32,742 bases of DNA from Acidothermus sp. (GCA_023512015.1 JAIMAI010000026.1:1-32742); one strand, 5' to 3'. Shown: positions 22,356 to 32,118, numbered from the stretch's first letter. Notes: generated by a model not told the origin, from the letters alone. Translations and numbers: made by a program.

Positions 22356-23480
22356 TCACCTCCCATGCTCCCCAGGGCCTGTCTCCCCGGCGACCGGGGC
22401 GGCGAGCAGGTACGTCGCCAGCACCCGCTCGCATTCGGCGATCTGTCGGACGTCCACCTCTTCGTCGGCGCGATGCGCGAGCTGAGGGTCGCCCGGCCCG
22501 TAGTTCACCGCGGGAATGCCGAGGTTAGCGAAACGCGCGACGTCCGTCCAGCCGAACTTCGCGGACGGCGGCGATCCGACGGCCGCGACGAATTCCGCCA
22601 CCGCGGGAAGTCCCAAACCCGGGGGAGCGGCGGGCGCGGCATCGGTGACCTCCACGGGAAAACCCGCGAAGACCTCACGCAGGTGGGCCTCCGCCTCGGG
22701 AATGGTCCGGTCCGGGGCGAACCGGTAATTCACGGTCACCACACACCGATCGGGGACGACGTTGCCAGCCACCCCACCTTCGATCGCCACCGCGGACAAC
22801 CCCTCGCGGTATTCGCAGCCGTCGATCACGACGGTTCGCGGCTGGTAGCGGGCGAGCCGACCGAGCACGTCGGCTGCGGCGTGGATCGCGTTCACCCCGA
22901 GCCACGCCCGCGCGGTGTGCGCCCGCACTCCGGACAACGTGATCTGCGCGCGCATGGTTCCCTGGCATCCGGCCTCAACGACGCCTGCCGTCGGTTCGAG
23001 CAGGACGGCGAAATCGGCGGCGAGCAGCTCCGGGTGAGCCCGCGCCAAGTGGCCGAGGCCGTTGCGGCTTGCCTCGACCTCTTCGCAGTCGTAGAAGACG
23101 TAACGGACGTGGCAGGCGGGTTCGGTGAGTCGGGCGGCGAGTCGGAGCATCACCGCGAGACCGCCCTTCATGTCCGCAGCGCCGCAGCCGATGAGCCGAT
23201 CACCAATCCGTCGCGCGGGAAGGTTGCCCGCGATCGGCACGGTGTCCAGGTGCCCCGCCAAGATCACACGACGGGCGCCGTACCCCCGCGTCGAAGCCAC
23301 CACCACGTTGCCGAACCGGACGACGTCCAGGTGCGGGTAGCGATGCAGCGCGGCGTGGACGGCGTCCGCGATCGGACCTTCCGAGCCGCTGACCGATGGG
23401 ATGTCGACGAGGGCTTGGGCCAGCTCGGCGGGGTCCGCATCGAGGTCGAGGCGGTCCGGGACGGTCTCGGCTGAGCTCAC
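22356..23480 (-). CDS. dapE: Succinyl-diaminopimelate desuccinylase
   Basis: A 374-residue M20-family di-zinc hydrolase that removes succinate from N-succinyl-LL-diaminopimelate, giving LL-diaminopimelate for lysine and peptidoglycan. The metal and catalytic residues are visible: His77 and Asp79 (AGHLDTVP), Asp103 (GAADMKGG), the Glu133/Glu134 pair (DCEEVE), Glu162 (LLEPT) and a C-terminal His in LAHRADEEVD. GTG 23480 overlaps the dapD stop as GTGA (23477-23480). Together with dapD it supplies two of the succinylase-branch steps; the aminotransferase DapC is not in the window. Confidence 0.95.
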   Translation of the reverse strand: MSSAETVPDRLDLDADPAELAQALVDIPSVSGSEGPIADAVHAALHRYPHLDVVRFGNVVVASTRGYGARRVILAGHLDTVPIAGNLPARRIGDRLIGCGAADMKGGLAVMLRLAARLTEPACHVRYVFYDCEEVEASRNGLGHLARAHPELLAADFAVLLEPTAGVVEAGCQGTMRAQITLSGVRAHTARAWLGVNAIHAAADVLGRLARYQPRTVVIDGCEYREGLSAVAIEGGVAGNVVPDRCVVTVNYRFAPDRTIPEAEAHLREVFAGFPVEVTDAAPAAPPGLGLPAVAEFVAAVGSPPSAKFGWTDVARFANLGIPAVNYGPGDPQLAHRADEEVDVRQIAECERVLATYLLAAPVAGETGPGEHGR

Positions 23481-24343
23481 GAGGCGACCCCGTGATCCCG
23501 AAGGATCTCGTTCAGTGCCAGCTTGTCGTGGGTTTCACCCTCGGCGAGGCGGCGGAGCACCAGCAGGCAGGGCATCCCGAAATCTCCCCCGGGGAAGGAG
23601 CGGACCCGGGTAGACCCCACGCACACCGACCATGCGGGTGCCTCCCCGCGCGGCAGCTCCTCCCCGCTCTGAGCGTCGAACACCCGGGTGGACGCGGTGA
23701 GGATCGCGCCGGCCCCCAGCTTGGCTCCCCTGCGGACCCGCGCGCCTTCCACCACCAGCGAGCGGGAGCCGATGAAGGCGTCGTCCTCTATCACGACCGG
23801 GACGGCGCTGGGAGGTTCGAGCACCCCCCCGATCCCCACCCCGCCGGCGAGGTGAACCCGCTTGCCGATCTGGGCGCAGGAACCCACCGTCGCCCAGGTG
23901 TCGACCATGGTCCCTTCGTCCACGTATCCGCCGATGTTGACGAAGCTCGGCATCAGGACGGCGCTCGGTGCCACGTAAGCGCCGCGACGTACGATCGCGC
24001 CCGGCACGATGCGGGTGCCGGGGAAGTGGGCCTTCAGGGGAATGCGGTCGTGATAGCGGAAATCGCCGACCGTGGCTTCCCGCATCGGGTAGAGCTTGAA
24101 GGCCAGCAGGATCGCGCGTTTCGCCCGCTCGTCGACGACCACCCGGTCGGTCTGCGGATCCACGAACGCCACCCGCGCAGCGCCGGAATCGAGAAGATCG
24201 AGAGCCTCGTCGACCACGGCCCGAGCTTCGCCCGGCGCCCCGAAGCCGCCGTCGCTAGGGTTGAGCTCACTCCGCCGCTCCCACAGCTCGTCGATGAGGG
24301 CCGGGAGCGGGCTGACGAAGGGTTGTGCGTGAGGGTCTCCCAT
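23477..24343 (-). CDS. dapD: Tetrahydrodipicolinate N-succinyltransferase, E. coli type
   Basis: A 288-residue left-handed beta-helix acyltransferase that succinylates tetrahydrodipicolinate. It aligns closely with E. coli DapD: ERRSELNP at the N-terminus, YVDEGTMVDTWATVGSCAQI and VHLAGGVGIGGVLEP, then VIIEDD-like VVIEDDAFIGSRSLVVEGA. The usual actinobacterial DapD (Rv1201c type) belongs to a different, longer subfamily, so this one is unexpected in the conserved dapD-dapE position. ATG 24343 is the only good start; it overlaps the divergent gene's ATG at a CATG. It leads a five-gene operon through ybaK. Its promoter must lie inside the neighbouring gene. Confidence 0.94.
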   Translation of the reverse strand: MGDPHAQPFVSPLPALIDELWERRSELNPSDGGFGAPGEARAVVDEALDLLDSGAARVAFVDPQTDRVVVDERAKRAILLAFKLYPMREATVGDFRYHDRIPLKAHFPGTRIVPGAIVRRGAYVAPSAVLMPSFVNIGGYVDEGTMVDTWATVGSCAQIGKRVHLAGGVGIGGVLEPPSAVPVVIEDDAFIGSRSLVVEGARVRRGAKLGAGAILTASTRVFDAQSGEELPRGEAPAWSVCVGSTRVRSFPGGDFGMPCLLVLRRLAEGETHDKLALNEILRDHGVAS

Positions 24344-25382
24344 GGGCGCTGACCTTACCCGCCGCCTCGGACCTCCCAGGGCGGCAGCCGCCCGTTCGAG
24401 GCGGCGGCGCCTACCGCGGGTGGTCGCGTCGGCCGCTGCGATCGCCGTCCTGCTCGCGGGGGTTGTCACCTGGCGGCTGGTGCAGCCCGCGCCGACCCGG
24501 TCCGATCGGTGCTCGGTGGTCGGGATCACGACCGGCGAGCGATATGCGATGAGCCCGGAGCAGTTGCTGAACGCGTCGATCATCACGGACGTCGCGCTGC
24601 GCCGCGGTCTGCCGGAGCGTGCCGTCGTCATCGCGCTCGCCGTCGCCCAGCAGGAGTCGAAACTGCGGAACCTCTCCTACGGGGACGCCGATTCGGTCGG
24701 CCTCTTTCAGCAGCGCCCGTCCCAGGGGTGGGGGGAGCGGTCGACGTTGTTGGTGCCGCAGACCGCGGCGACGAAATTCTTCGACGCGCTGGTGAAAGTG
24801 CCGCATTGGCAGAGCTTGCCGCTGTCGAAGGCGGCGCAGGCCGTGCAGCACAGCGCGTTCCCCGACGCCTATGGGGAGTGGGAGCCGCGCGCCACCGCTT
24901 TGGCGGCGGCCCTCACCGGGCGCACCCTCGGCCAGCTCGACTGCACGCTCGCCCACCCCGGTGTCGCCGCCGCCGCTGCCCGCACCGTCGAACCCGGAGC
25001 CCACGTTCTGCCGGCGGACGCGACGGTCGCCGCCGCCACCTCCGCCGTCCGGTCGGCACTCCTCAGCGACCTCGGCACCGGTCTCGCGGTGACGCCGGGA
25101 GCGGCGACGTCGACGAGTGCGCAGCTTGCGGTGCGGGCTTCCGGGCCGCTTCCCCCACCCGGTGGGGTCGCTCCGCAAGAACCGGATGCCGCACATCGGG
25201 CCGCGACCATCGCGAATTGGGCGCTCGCCCACGCCGCGTACCTGGGCATCACCAAGGTGCAGGTCGCCGACCGACTCTGGACGGCGGACGTCGGATGGCA
25301 CCGCGATCACTCCTCGGCGGCAGGCGGCTCGGCCTCCGGTGTCGACGGCTCCCCCGTGGTGGTTTTGACCGTCGCGTCTTAG
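24342..25382 (+). CDS. Membrane-anchored lysozyme-like protein
   Basis: A 346-residue protein of an actinobacterial family sometimes labelled heavy metal transporter without support. A basic N-terminus and one hydrophobic helix (about 26-48) put the rest outside the cell. Residues about 70-185 resemble a lytic transglycosylase or lysozyme fold: ALAVAQQESKLRNLSYGD, with Glu105 in the position of the catalytic acid, then SVGLFQQRPSQGWG. The C-terminal half (about 200-346) is Ala-rich and ends with a small domain. ATG 24342 has GAGGG 7 nt upstream and shares two bases with the dapD start codon on the other strand. Peptidoglycan cleavage is inferred; the dap neighbours are consistent with it. Confidence 0.75.
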   Translation: MGADLTRRLGPPRAAAARSRRRRLPRVVASAAAIAVLLAGVVTWRLVQPAPTRSDRCSVVGITTGERYAMSPEQLLNASIITDVALRRGLPERAVVIALAVAQQESKLRNLSYGDADSVGLFQQRPSQGWGERSTLLVPQTAATKFFDALVKVPHWQSLPLSKAAQAVQHSAFPDAYGEWEPRATALAAALTGRTLGQLDCTLAHPGVAAAAARTVEPGAHVLPADATVAAATSAVRSALLSDLGTGLAVTPGAATSTSAQLAVRASGPLPPPGGVAPQEPDAAHRAATIANWALAHAAYLGITKVQVADRLWTADVGWHRDHSSAAGGSASGVDGSPVVVLTVAS

Positions 25383-25395
25383 GCGGCGGGTGGGC

Positions 25396-25430
25396 GTCAG
25401 CATTCCGTGACGGCCAGCATTCCGTGAGGG

Positions 25431-25446
<16 letters not shown>
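25396..25446. repeat. Three 17-bp tandem repeats at the sdaA 3' end
   Basis: Units at 25396-25412, 25413-25429 and 25430-25446, differing at only a few positions (core CAGCATTCNGTGA). On the minus strand the unit reads CTCACCGAATGCTGA, the last codons Leu-Thr-Glu-Cys and stop of sdaA. Only the copy at 25430-25446 is in frame and overlaps the gene end. Confidence 0.9.
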
Positions 25447-26804
<1,358 letters not shown>

Positions 26805-26811
26805 AGCGAAA

Positions 26812-26853
26812 CCCTCCCGCGATACACCTGGGTACGGACCCCTCTGTCGCGAG
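26812..26853 (-). promoter_or_regulatory. Candidate expression platform of the glycine riboswitch
   Basis: On the sdaA mRNA CUCGCGA (26853-26847), at the 3' edge of aptamer 2, can form seven pairs (one G-U) with UCGCGGG (26822-26816), which overlaps the Shine-Dalgarno GGGAGGG (26818-26812). Aptamer folding would compete with this helix, so glycine would expose the ribosome-binding site. The mechanism is inferred from pairing only. Confidence 0.5.
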
Positions 26854-27003
26854 CCTGAGAGCTGCGCCGATCGGCTTGCCCCTTCGGCGGGCCGCGTCTG
26901 CGGCCGCTTTCCAGAGTTGCCTCCCTCGGACAGTGCGGGTGCCTGAGAGTGTGCGGGTCTTGCCCCTACGGCGGATCCCGCTGGCTGCGGGACCTCTCTC
27001 CCA
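26838..27003 (-). ncRNA. Tandem glycine riboswitch
   Basis: Two aptamers in series, read on the minus strand. Aptamer 1 (about 27003-26930) has GGGAGAGAGG, then CCGUAGGGGCAAGAC and ACUCUCAGGCACC. Aptamer 2 (about 26918-26838) has ACUCUGGAAAG, then CCGAAGGGGCAAGCC and GCUCUCAGGC, closed by CAGAG pairing with CUCUG. The repeated GGGGCAAG and CUCUCAGGC cores are the hallmark of the glycine riboswitch (RF00504), and the tandem arrangement is its classical form. It begins only about 15 nt after the stop of the hydrolase gene, so transcription into it probably comes from the upstream operon or a promoter inside that gene. Confidence 0.93.
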
Positions 27004-27017
27004 TCCGAGATCGACGG

Positions 27018-27776
27018 CTATGAAGTTGTCGTCGGCTGTGAAGTTGTCGTGACGTCACGGCTGACGCCTGCGGTACGCGTCGCCGCGACGAACGCCGTGA
27101 AAAGTCGAAGGTCGGTATCGGCTTCCGGATGCCACTGCACGCCGATGCAGAACGGGTGGTCGGGTTTCTCGATGGCTTCGACGGTGCCGTCCTCCGCCTG
27201 GGCTGCAACGCGAAATCCCGGGTGGGTGACGACCCCTTGATGGTGGAGGGTCGGCACGTCGATTTCGTCGCCGAGGATCTCCTGCAACCGACTCCCCGGG
27301 ACGATCCTCACCGGGTGACGCCCGAATCGGCCGGGAGCCGCTGCGTGTTCGTCGTGACCCACCCGTTCGGGAAGATGTTGGATCAGTGTTCCGCCGGTGG
27401 CCACTGCCATCACCTGCATGCCGCGGCAAATCCCGAGCACGGGCCGCCGGGCTTCCAATGCGGCACGAACGAGGGAGATTTCGGTTTCGTCGCGCAGCGG
27501 ATCCGCGGGATCGGTCGTCGGGTGCTTGGGTTGCCCGTAGCGACTTGGGTCGACATCGGGTCCTCCGGTAAGCACGAGGCCGTCGATGACGTCGAGGAGC
27601 CGATCGGGGACCGGTCCGGGAGGGACGACGACCACGTCGGCGCCCGCGGCCCGCAGTCGGTCGACGTAGCTCTGGTGCAAGACGAGCGCCGGGACATCGT
27701 TCCACGCCCGCCAGGAAGCTCGGTCGAGATAGCAGGTCACGGCAACGAGCGGGCGAGAGGACACCGGGCACCTCAC
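27018..27776 (-). CDS. Class I amidotransferase hydrolase (PuuD-like gamma-glutamyl hydrolase)
   Basis: A 252-residue hydrolase of the gamma-glutamyl-gamma-aminobutyrate hydrolase family that releases glutamate from a gamma-glutamyl amide. The catalytic triad is complete: Cys117 in GICRGMQ, His216 and Glu218 in VQWHPEAD. TGGPDVDPSRYG and HHQGV are family signatures. GTG 27776 overlaps the stop of the short-chain dehydrogenase gene as GTGA (27773-27776). The C-terminal tail TTTSQPTTTS is encoded by a short direct repeat (27022-27032, 27040-27050). With the ligase, dehydrogenase and aldehyde dehydrogenase upstream it forms the last step of a gamma-glutamylation pathway, and its stop is close to the riboswitch. 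Confidence 0.92.
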   Translation of the reverse strand: MRCPVSSRPLVAVTCYLDRASWRAWNDVPALVLHQSYVDRLRAAGADVVVVPPGPVPDRLLDVIDGLVLTGGPDVDPSRYGQPKHPTTDPADPLRDETEISLVRAALEARRPVLGICRGMQVMAVATGGTLIQHLPERVGHDEHAAAPGRFGRHPVRIVPGSRLQEILGDEIDVPTLHHQGVVTHPGFRVAAQAEDGTVEAIEKPDHPFCIGVQWHPEADTDLRLFTAFVAATRTAGVSRDVTTTSQPTTTS

Positions 27777-28540
27777 AGCGGAGTCACGTACGCGGCGGTG
27801 ATTCCGCCGTCCACGAGGAAAGTCGAGGCGGTGATGAAGCTCGACTCATCGCTGGCAAGAAAGAGTACCGCGTTGGCGATTTCTTCGGGTTCGGCGAACC
27901 GCCCGATCGGCACGTGCACCAGCCGGCGGGCGGCCCGCTCCGGGTCCTTGGCGAACAGTTCACGAAGCAGGGGGGTATTGACCGGCCCCGGGCAGAGCGC
28001 ATTGACCCGGATTCCTTCGCGGGCGAATTGCACCCCAAGTTCCCGGGAAAGCGCGAGGACTCCCCCTTTGCTCGCGGTGTAGGAAATCTGCGACGTCGCC
28101 GAGCCGAGCACTGCTACGAACGAGGCGGTGTTGATGATGGACCCCGATTTTTGCTCCCGCATGTACGGCAGCACGGCCTTGCAGCACAGGTACACGCTGG
28201 TGAGATTCACCTCTTGCACCCGTCGCCAGGTGTCGAGATCGGTCGAGAGGATCGAATCGTCCTCAGGGGGCGAGATGCCGGCGTTGTTGAACGCGATGTC
28301 GATGCGTCCGGTGGTGTCGTGGGCAGTGCGGAAGAGGTTCTCGACATCATCCGGATTCGCCACGTCGCAATGAACGTAGCTGCCGCTCAATGCTTCGGCC
28401 AGCTCCTTGCCGCGGTCGTCGTCGACATCGGCGATGACCACGTGCGCACCTTCCCGGGCCAGCACGCGGGCACTGGCGAGGCCGATCCCGCTGCACCCTC
28501 CGGTGACCACCGCGGTTTTGCCGCTGACTCTCCCTGCCAT
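27773..28540 (-). CDS. Short-chain dehydrogenase/reductase
   Basis: A 255-residue classical SDR. The cofactor loop is TGGCSGIG (13-20), NNAG is at 86-89, and the catalytic Tyr154 and Lys158 are in YTASK. Asp38 at the end of beta-2 (IADVDD) favours NAD over NADP. Databases label such proteins 3-oxoacyl-ACP reductase, but in this operon an alcohol dehydrogenase role is more fitting: oxidising the hydroxyl group of a gamma-glutamylated amino alcohol to the aldehyde used by the next enzyme. ATG 28540 has GAGGAG at about 7 nt; ATG 28567 is an alternative with no clear site. The stop is GTGA-coupled to the hydrolase. Confidence 0.9.
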   Translation of the reverse strand: MAGRVSGKTAVVTGGCSGIGLASARVLAREGAHVVIADVDDDRGKELAEALSGSYVHCDVANPDDVENLFRTAHDTTGRIDIAFNNAGISPPEDDSILSTDLDTWRRVQEVNLTSVYLCCKAVLPYMREQKSGSIINTASFVAVLGSATSQISYTASKGGVLALSRELGVQFAREGIRVNALCPGPVNTPLLRELFAKDPERAARRLVHVPIGRFAEPEEIANAVLFLASDESSFITASTFLVDGGITAAYVTPL

Positions 28541-28586
28541 CGATGACTCCTCGTCGTCGTTTCTCATCCAAACCCGTCGCTCGACA

Positions 28587-29945
28587 TCAGGAGGTTGCTA
28601 TGAAAACGTTCTTCACCTCGGTGAATGCCTCCAGGGCGTGCGGTCCGAGCTCTCGGCCGAGCCCGGATTGTTTGAATCCGCCGAACGGCGTGTTGTAACG
28701 CACCGAGGTGTTCGAGTTGACCGACAAGTTGCCCGATTCGACGCCCCGCGCGACGCGAAGGGCACGCCCGACGTCGCGGGTCCAGATCGAACCCGACAGG
28801 CCGTATTCGGTGTCGTTCGCCATCGCCACCGCTTCAGCTTCGTCGTCGAACGGCAACACGGCGACCACGGGTCCGAAGACCTCCTCCCGCCATACCGGGT
28901 CGCCGGTCCCGCTCGGACAGACCACGGTCGGCGGATACCAGAAACCCTTGCCGGACGGCGCAGAACCTCGGCAGATCACCTGGTCGGGGACGACGTAGCC
29001 GGCAACCCGCTCACGCTGCGCGGCGCTGATCAGCGGTCCCATCTCACTGCGCTCGTCCTCAGGGGCGCCGACGACGACCGAGCGGACCGCCTTCTCGAAA
29101 CGGCTCAAGAATTCCTCGTACACCGAGCGCTCGACCAGAATCCGACTGCGGGCGCAACAGTCTTGTCCGGCGTTGTCGAAGACCGCGTAAGGGGCGGCCG
29201 CGGCCGCAGCATCGAGGTCGGCATCCGCGAAAACGATATTGGCGCTCTTGCCGCCCAGTTCGAGGGTGATGCGTTTCACGCCATCTGCGGCAAGACGCAT
29301 GATGCGTTTACCTACCTCCGTCGAGCCGGTGAAACAAATCTTTCGCACCAACGGATGGCGCACCAAGGCTTCGCCAGCGACCGAGCCGCGGCCGGGTATG
29401 ACGGTGAGCACACCCTCGGGAAGGCCGGCGTCGAGGGCGAGTTCGCCGAGACGCACGGCGGTGAGCGGCGTCAATTCCGCCGGTTTGAGCACGACGGTGT
29501 TCCCCGCGGCGAGCGCCGGTGCGAAACCCCATGCGGCGATCGGCATGGGAAAGTTCCACGGCACGATGACCCCGACGACTCCGAGCGGTTCGCGAAACGT
29601 CACGTCGATGCCGCCGACGACGGGGATTTGTTCGCCGCAGAACCGTTCCGGCGCACCGGCGTAGTACAACAGGACGTCGCGTACGTTCGCTGCCTCGCCG
29701 CGGGCGTTGCGAATGGTGTGGCCGGAGTTGCGTACCTCCAAGGACGCCAGCTCTTCCAGATGCGCGTCGACGACCTCCGCGAAGCGGCGCAGCAAACGGG
29801 CTCGATCGGCCGGGGTGATAGTGCGCCAAGCTTCGAATGCCCGGTGGGCACGGCGTACCGCCGCATCGACACCGGATTCGTCGACCGCATCGAGCGTGGC
29901 AATGACCTCTTCGGTCGCAGGGTTTACGACCTGTAACGACGGCAC
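28587..29945 (-). CDS. Aldehyde dehydrogenase, NAD(P)-dependent
   Basis: A 452-residue enzyme oxidising an aldehyde to an acid. The catalytic residues are Cys263 (GQDCCARSR), Glu229 (LELGGKS) and Asn131 (VPWNFP); the cofactor motif FTGSTEVG is at 205-212. It is about 30-50 residues shorter than many family members, the missing part being mostly N-terminal. GTG 29945 has GGGAGGT at 4 nt. It lies between the ligase and the dehydrogenase genes, in the position of PuuC or the Mycobacterium tuberculosis AldC of the glnA4 cluster, and should act on the gamma-glutamyl aminoaldehyde. The exact substrate is not deducible. Confidence 0.93.
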   Translation of the reverse strand: MPSLQVVNPATEEVIATLDAVDESGVDAAVRRAHRAFEAWRTITPADRARLLRRFAEVVDAHLEELASLEVRNSGHTIRNARGEAANVRDVLLYYAGAPERFCGEQIPVVGGIDVTFREPLGVVGVIVPWNFPMPIAAWGFAPALAAGNTVVLKPAELTPLTAVRLGELALDAGLPEGVLTVIPGRGSVAGEALVRHPLVRKICFTGSTEVGKRIMRLAADGVKRITLELGGKSANIVFADADLDAAAAAAPYAVFDNAGQDCCARSRILVERSVYEEFLSRFEKAVRSVVVGAPEDERSEMGPLISAAQRERVAGYVVPDQVICRGSAPSGKGFWYPPTVVCPSGTGDPVWREEVFGPVVAVLPFDDEAEAVAMANDTEYGLSGSIWTRDVGRALRVARGVESGNLSVNSNTSVRYNTPFGGFKQSGLGRELGPHALEAFTEVKNVFIATS

Positions 29946-30011
29946 GCTACCTCCCTCGATCGCTCCTGCTGTCGGACTGGTCCCGGCGATGCGCGCGAAC
30001 TCCCGGACTCC

Positions 30012-31355
30012 TCAGAGTCGTTCGAATCCGCGGAAGCGCTCCCAATCGGTGACCGCTGCATCGAAGGCGGCCAACTCGGTGTCGGCGGCGTGGACGTAGT
30101 GGTCGACCACGTCGTCGCCGAAAATCTTCCGGGCCCGTTCGGAGGCGGCGAATGCGTTCCGAGCATCGCGCAGGGTGGTGGGGACGTGCGGCTTGTTCGC
30201 GGCGTAGGCGTTCCCTTCGTACGGCGGCTCCAAGGGAAGCTGATGCTCGATTCCGTACAGACCGCCGGCGAGCATGGCGGCCAGAGCAAGGTAGGGATTC
30301 ACATCCCCGCCGGGTACCCGATTCTCCACCCGCAGGCTCGGTCCATGACCGACGACGCGCAGAGCGCAGGTCCGATTGTCCAAGCCCCAAGCGATGGTGG
30401 TGGGAGCGAAGGAACCCGGCTGATAACGCTTGTAGGAGTTGATGTTCGGTGCGTACCAGAGGGTGAACTCCGCGAGCGTATCGAGAACCCCGGCGACGAA
30501 GTGCTCGAATATCGAGCTCCGCCCGTGGGGACCGTCGGCGAAGACGACGCTCCCGTCGGTTCCCCGCAGGCTCATGTGGATGTGACAGGAATTGCCTTCA
30601 CGTTCGTTGAACTTCGCCATGAAGGTGATCGACTTTCCGTGGGTGGCGGCGATCTCCTTGGCTCCGGTCTTGTAGACGACGTGGTTGTCCGCCGTCCTCA
30701 AGACATCGGCGTAGCGAAAAGCGATCTCATGCTGGCCGAAGTTGCACTCCCCCTTGGCGCTTTCCACCTGCATCCCGGCTCCGGCCATACCGTTCCGGAT
30801 CGCACGGAGCAGGGTCTCCACTTCGCCCGTTCCGAGGATCGAGTAGTCGACGTTGTACCGATTTGCCGGCACCAGATCCCGGTACCCCTTGTGCCACGCC
30901 GTCACGTAGTCGTCGGCGAACACCATGAATTCGAGTTCGGTTCCCGCCAGAGCGACGAAACCACGGTCACGGGCGGCCTCCACCTGGGTCCGCAGAATTT
31001 GGCGCGGCGACTGCCGCAACGGGGAGCCGTCCAACCAGGCGAGGTCGCATTGCACCATCGCGGTCGCCGGCATCCAGGGGACGAGCCGCAGGGTATCGAG
31101 ATCGGGCTGGAGCAGCATGTCTCCGTACCCGCGGTCCCAGGAGCTGATGGTGTATCCGGGGACGGTATTCATCTCGACGTCCACGGCCAGCAGGTAGTTG
31201 CATCCCTCGGTTCCGTGGTGGGCGACCTCGTCGAGGAAATAGCGTGCGAAAACCCGCTTACCCTGGAGTCTGCCCTGCATGTCGGTGAAAACGACCAGCA
31301 CCGTGTCGATGTCGCCCCGCTCGACCAGGTCCGCGAGTTCGTCGAGCCGCATCAT
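30012..31355 (-). CDS. Glutamine-synthetase-like gamma-glutamyl amine ligase (GlnA4/PuuA type)
   Basis: A 447-residue ATP-dependent ligase of the glutamine synthetase superfamily. The class motifs are present: GTELEFMVF, ECNFGQHEIAF, KFNEREGNSCHIHMSLRG, RVENRVPGGDVNPYLA. The adenylylation Tyr segment of true GlnA is absent and the operon is catabolic, so it is not a nitrogen-assimilating glutamine synthetase. Relatives gamma-glutamylate polyamines (PuuA, Streptomyces GlnA3) or ethanolamine (GlnA4). No amine oxidase of the PuuB type accompanies it, and an alcohol dehydrogenase family gene does, which favours an amino alcohol substrate. ATG 31355 (or 31352) has GAAGAGGAG upstream. It follows the regulator gene by 10 nt. 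Confidence 0.93.
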   Translation of the reverse strand: MMRLDELADLVERGDIDTVLVVFTDMQGRLQGKRVFARYFLDEVAHHGTEGCNYLLAVDVEMNTVPGYTISSWDRGYGDMLLQPDLDTLRLVPWMPATAMVQCDLAWLDGSPLRQSPRQILRTQVEAARDRGFVALAGTELEFMVFADDYVTAWHKGYRDLVPANRYNVDYSILGTGEVETLLRAIRNGMAGAGMQVESAKGECNFGQHEIAFRYADVLRTADNHVVYKTGAKEIAATHGKSITFMAKFNEREGNSCHIHMSLRGTDGSVVFADGPHGRSSIFEHFVAGVLDTLAEFTLWYAPNINSYKRYQPGSFAPTTIAWGLDNRTCALRVVGHGPSLRVENRVPGGDVNPYLALAAMLAGGLYGIEHQLPLEPPYEGNAYAANKPHVPTTLRDARNAFAASERARKIFGDDVVDHYVHAADTELAAFDAAVTDWERFRGFERL

Positions 31356-31365
31356 CTTCTCCTCT

Positions 31366-32118
31366 TCACCCTAACAATCCGCGGAGCAAAGCCGAGGTGG
31401 CTTCGCAATGCTCTTCCATCACCTGGCGTGCGGTGGCCGCGTCACCGGCGAGAATCGCCGCGACGATCCGCGCGTGTTGGGCATGCGAGTGGGCGATGTT
31501 CCGCTGCAGCACCGGAATGGAGGTGAGCATCTCGTGCAGCAGTATTTGCGCCTGGGTCACCGCGTCGACGAGCATGCGCGAACCGGAGAGCGTGGCGATG
31601 GTCAGGTGCAACCGCGAATCCGCCATGCGATGGCTTGCCGCATCCGGAGCGTTCTCCACGGCCTGTCGTGCCGCGGTCAGCGCCGCCCGCTGTTCGGCGC
31701 TGAGGTCCCGGCGGGCCGCCAGCCACGCCGCCCCCGGTTCGACGACCGCTCGGAAATCCAAGGCGTCACGGAGCTCCGGGCCGCGGCGACGGAGCGATTG
31801 TGCGCCACCCCGCCCTGCCGGCGCCCCCGCGTAGGTCACCACGGTGCCGCCTCCGCGGCCGCGACGCACCTCGACCATTCCGGCGTCACGTAGAGCTCCG
31901 ATCGCTTCGCGGAGGGTGGCGCGGCTGACCCGGAGCCGGGCGGCGAGCTCGCGCTCAGAGGGTAACCGCTCCCCCGTCGCGTACACGCCGAGGCGAAGGG
32001 CGTTGGCGAGCTGTTCCACGGTCGATTCGAAGGTGTTGCGGTCCCGAACCGGCCGCAATACCACGTCCGCGAGGGAAAGCTCCGCTGCGCCGTCCGCCGT
32101 CGCGCGTCGTCCCGCCAC
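31366..32118 (-). CDS. FadR-type (GntR/FCD) transcription regulator
   Basis: A 250-residue regulator. The N-terminal winged helix has GERLPSERELAARLRVSRAT followed by LREAIGALRDAGMVEVRRG (about 50-85). The C-terminal FCD effector domain (about 110-240) has SRLHLTIATLSGS and HARIVAAILAGDA, with the metal-binding histidines in place. GTG 32118 has GGGAG upstream. It sits between the permease and the ligase, and most probably controls the whole operon in response to a pathway compound. No operator is clear; the palindrome CCGGCC-TG-GGCCGG (32152-32165) in the 48-bp gap is only a weak candidate. Confidence 0.92.
   Translation of the reverse strand: MAGRRATADGAAELSLADVVLRPVRDRNTFESTVEQLANALRLGVYATGERLPSERELAARLRVSRATLREAIGALRDAGMVEVRRGRGGGTVVTYAGAPAGRGGAQSLRRRGPELRDALDFRAVVEPGAAWLAARRDLSAEQRAALTAARQAVENAPDAASHRMADSRLHLTIATLSGSRMLVDAVTQAQILLHEMLTSIPVLQRNIAHSHAQHARIVAAILAGDAATARQVMEEHCEATSALLRGLLG

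Noticed and set aside
22077-23474. Plus-strand frame opposite dapE and the LOG gene
   Set aside because: No motif; both minus-strand genes are unambiguous.
27048-27059. Perfect palindrome CGTGACGTCACG near the end of the hydrolase gene
   Set aside because: It lies inside coding sequence and short GC palindromes are expected at this composition; no second copy was seen.
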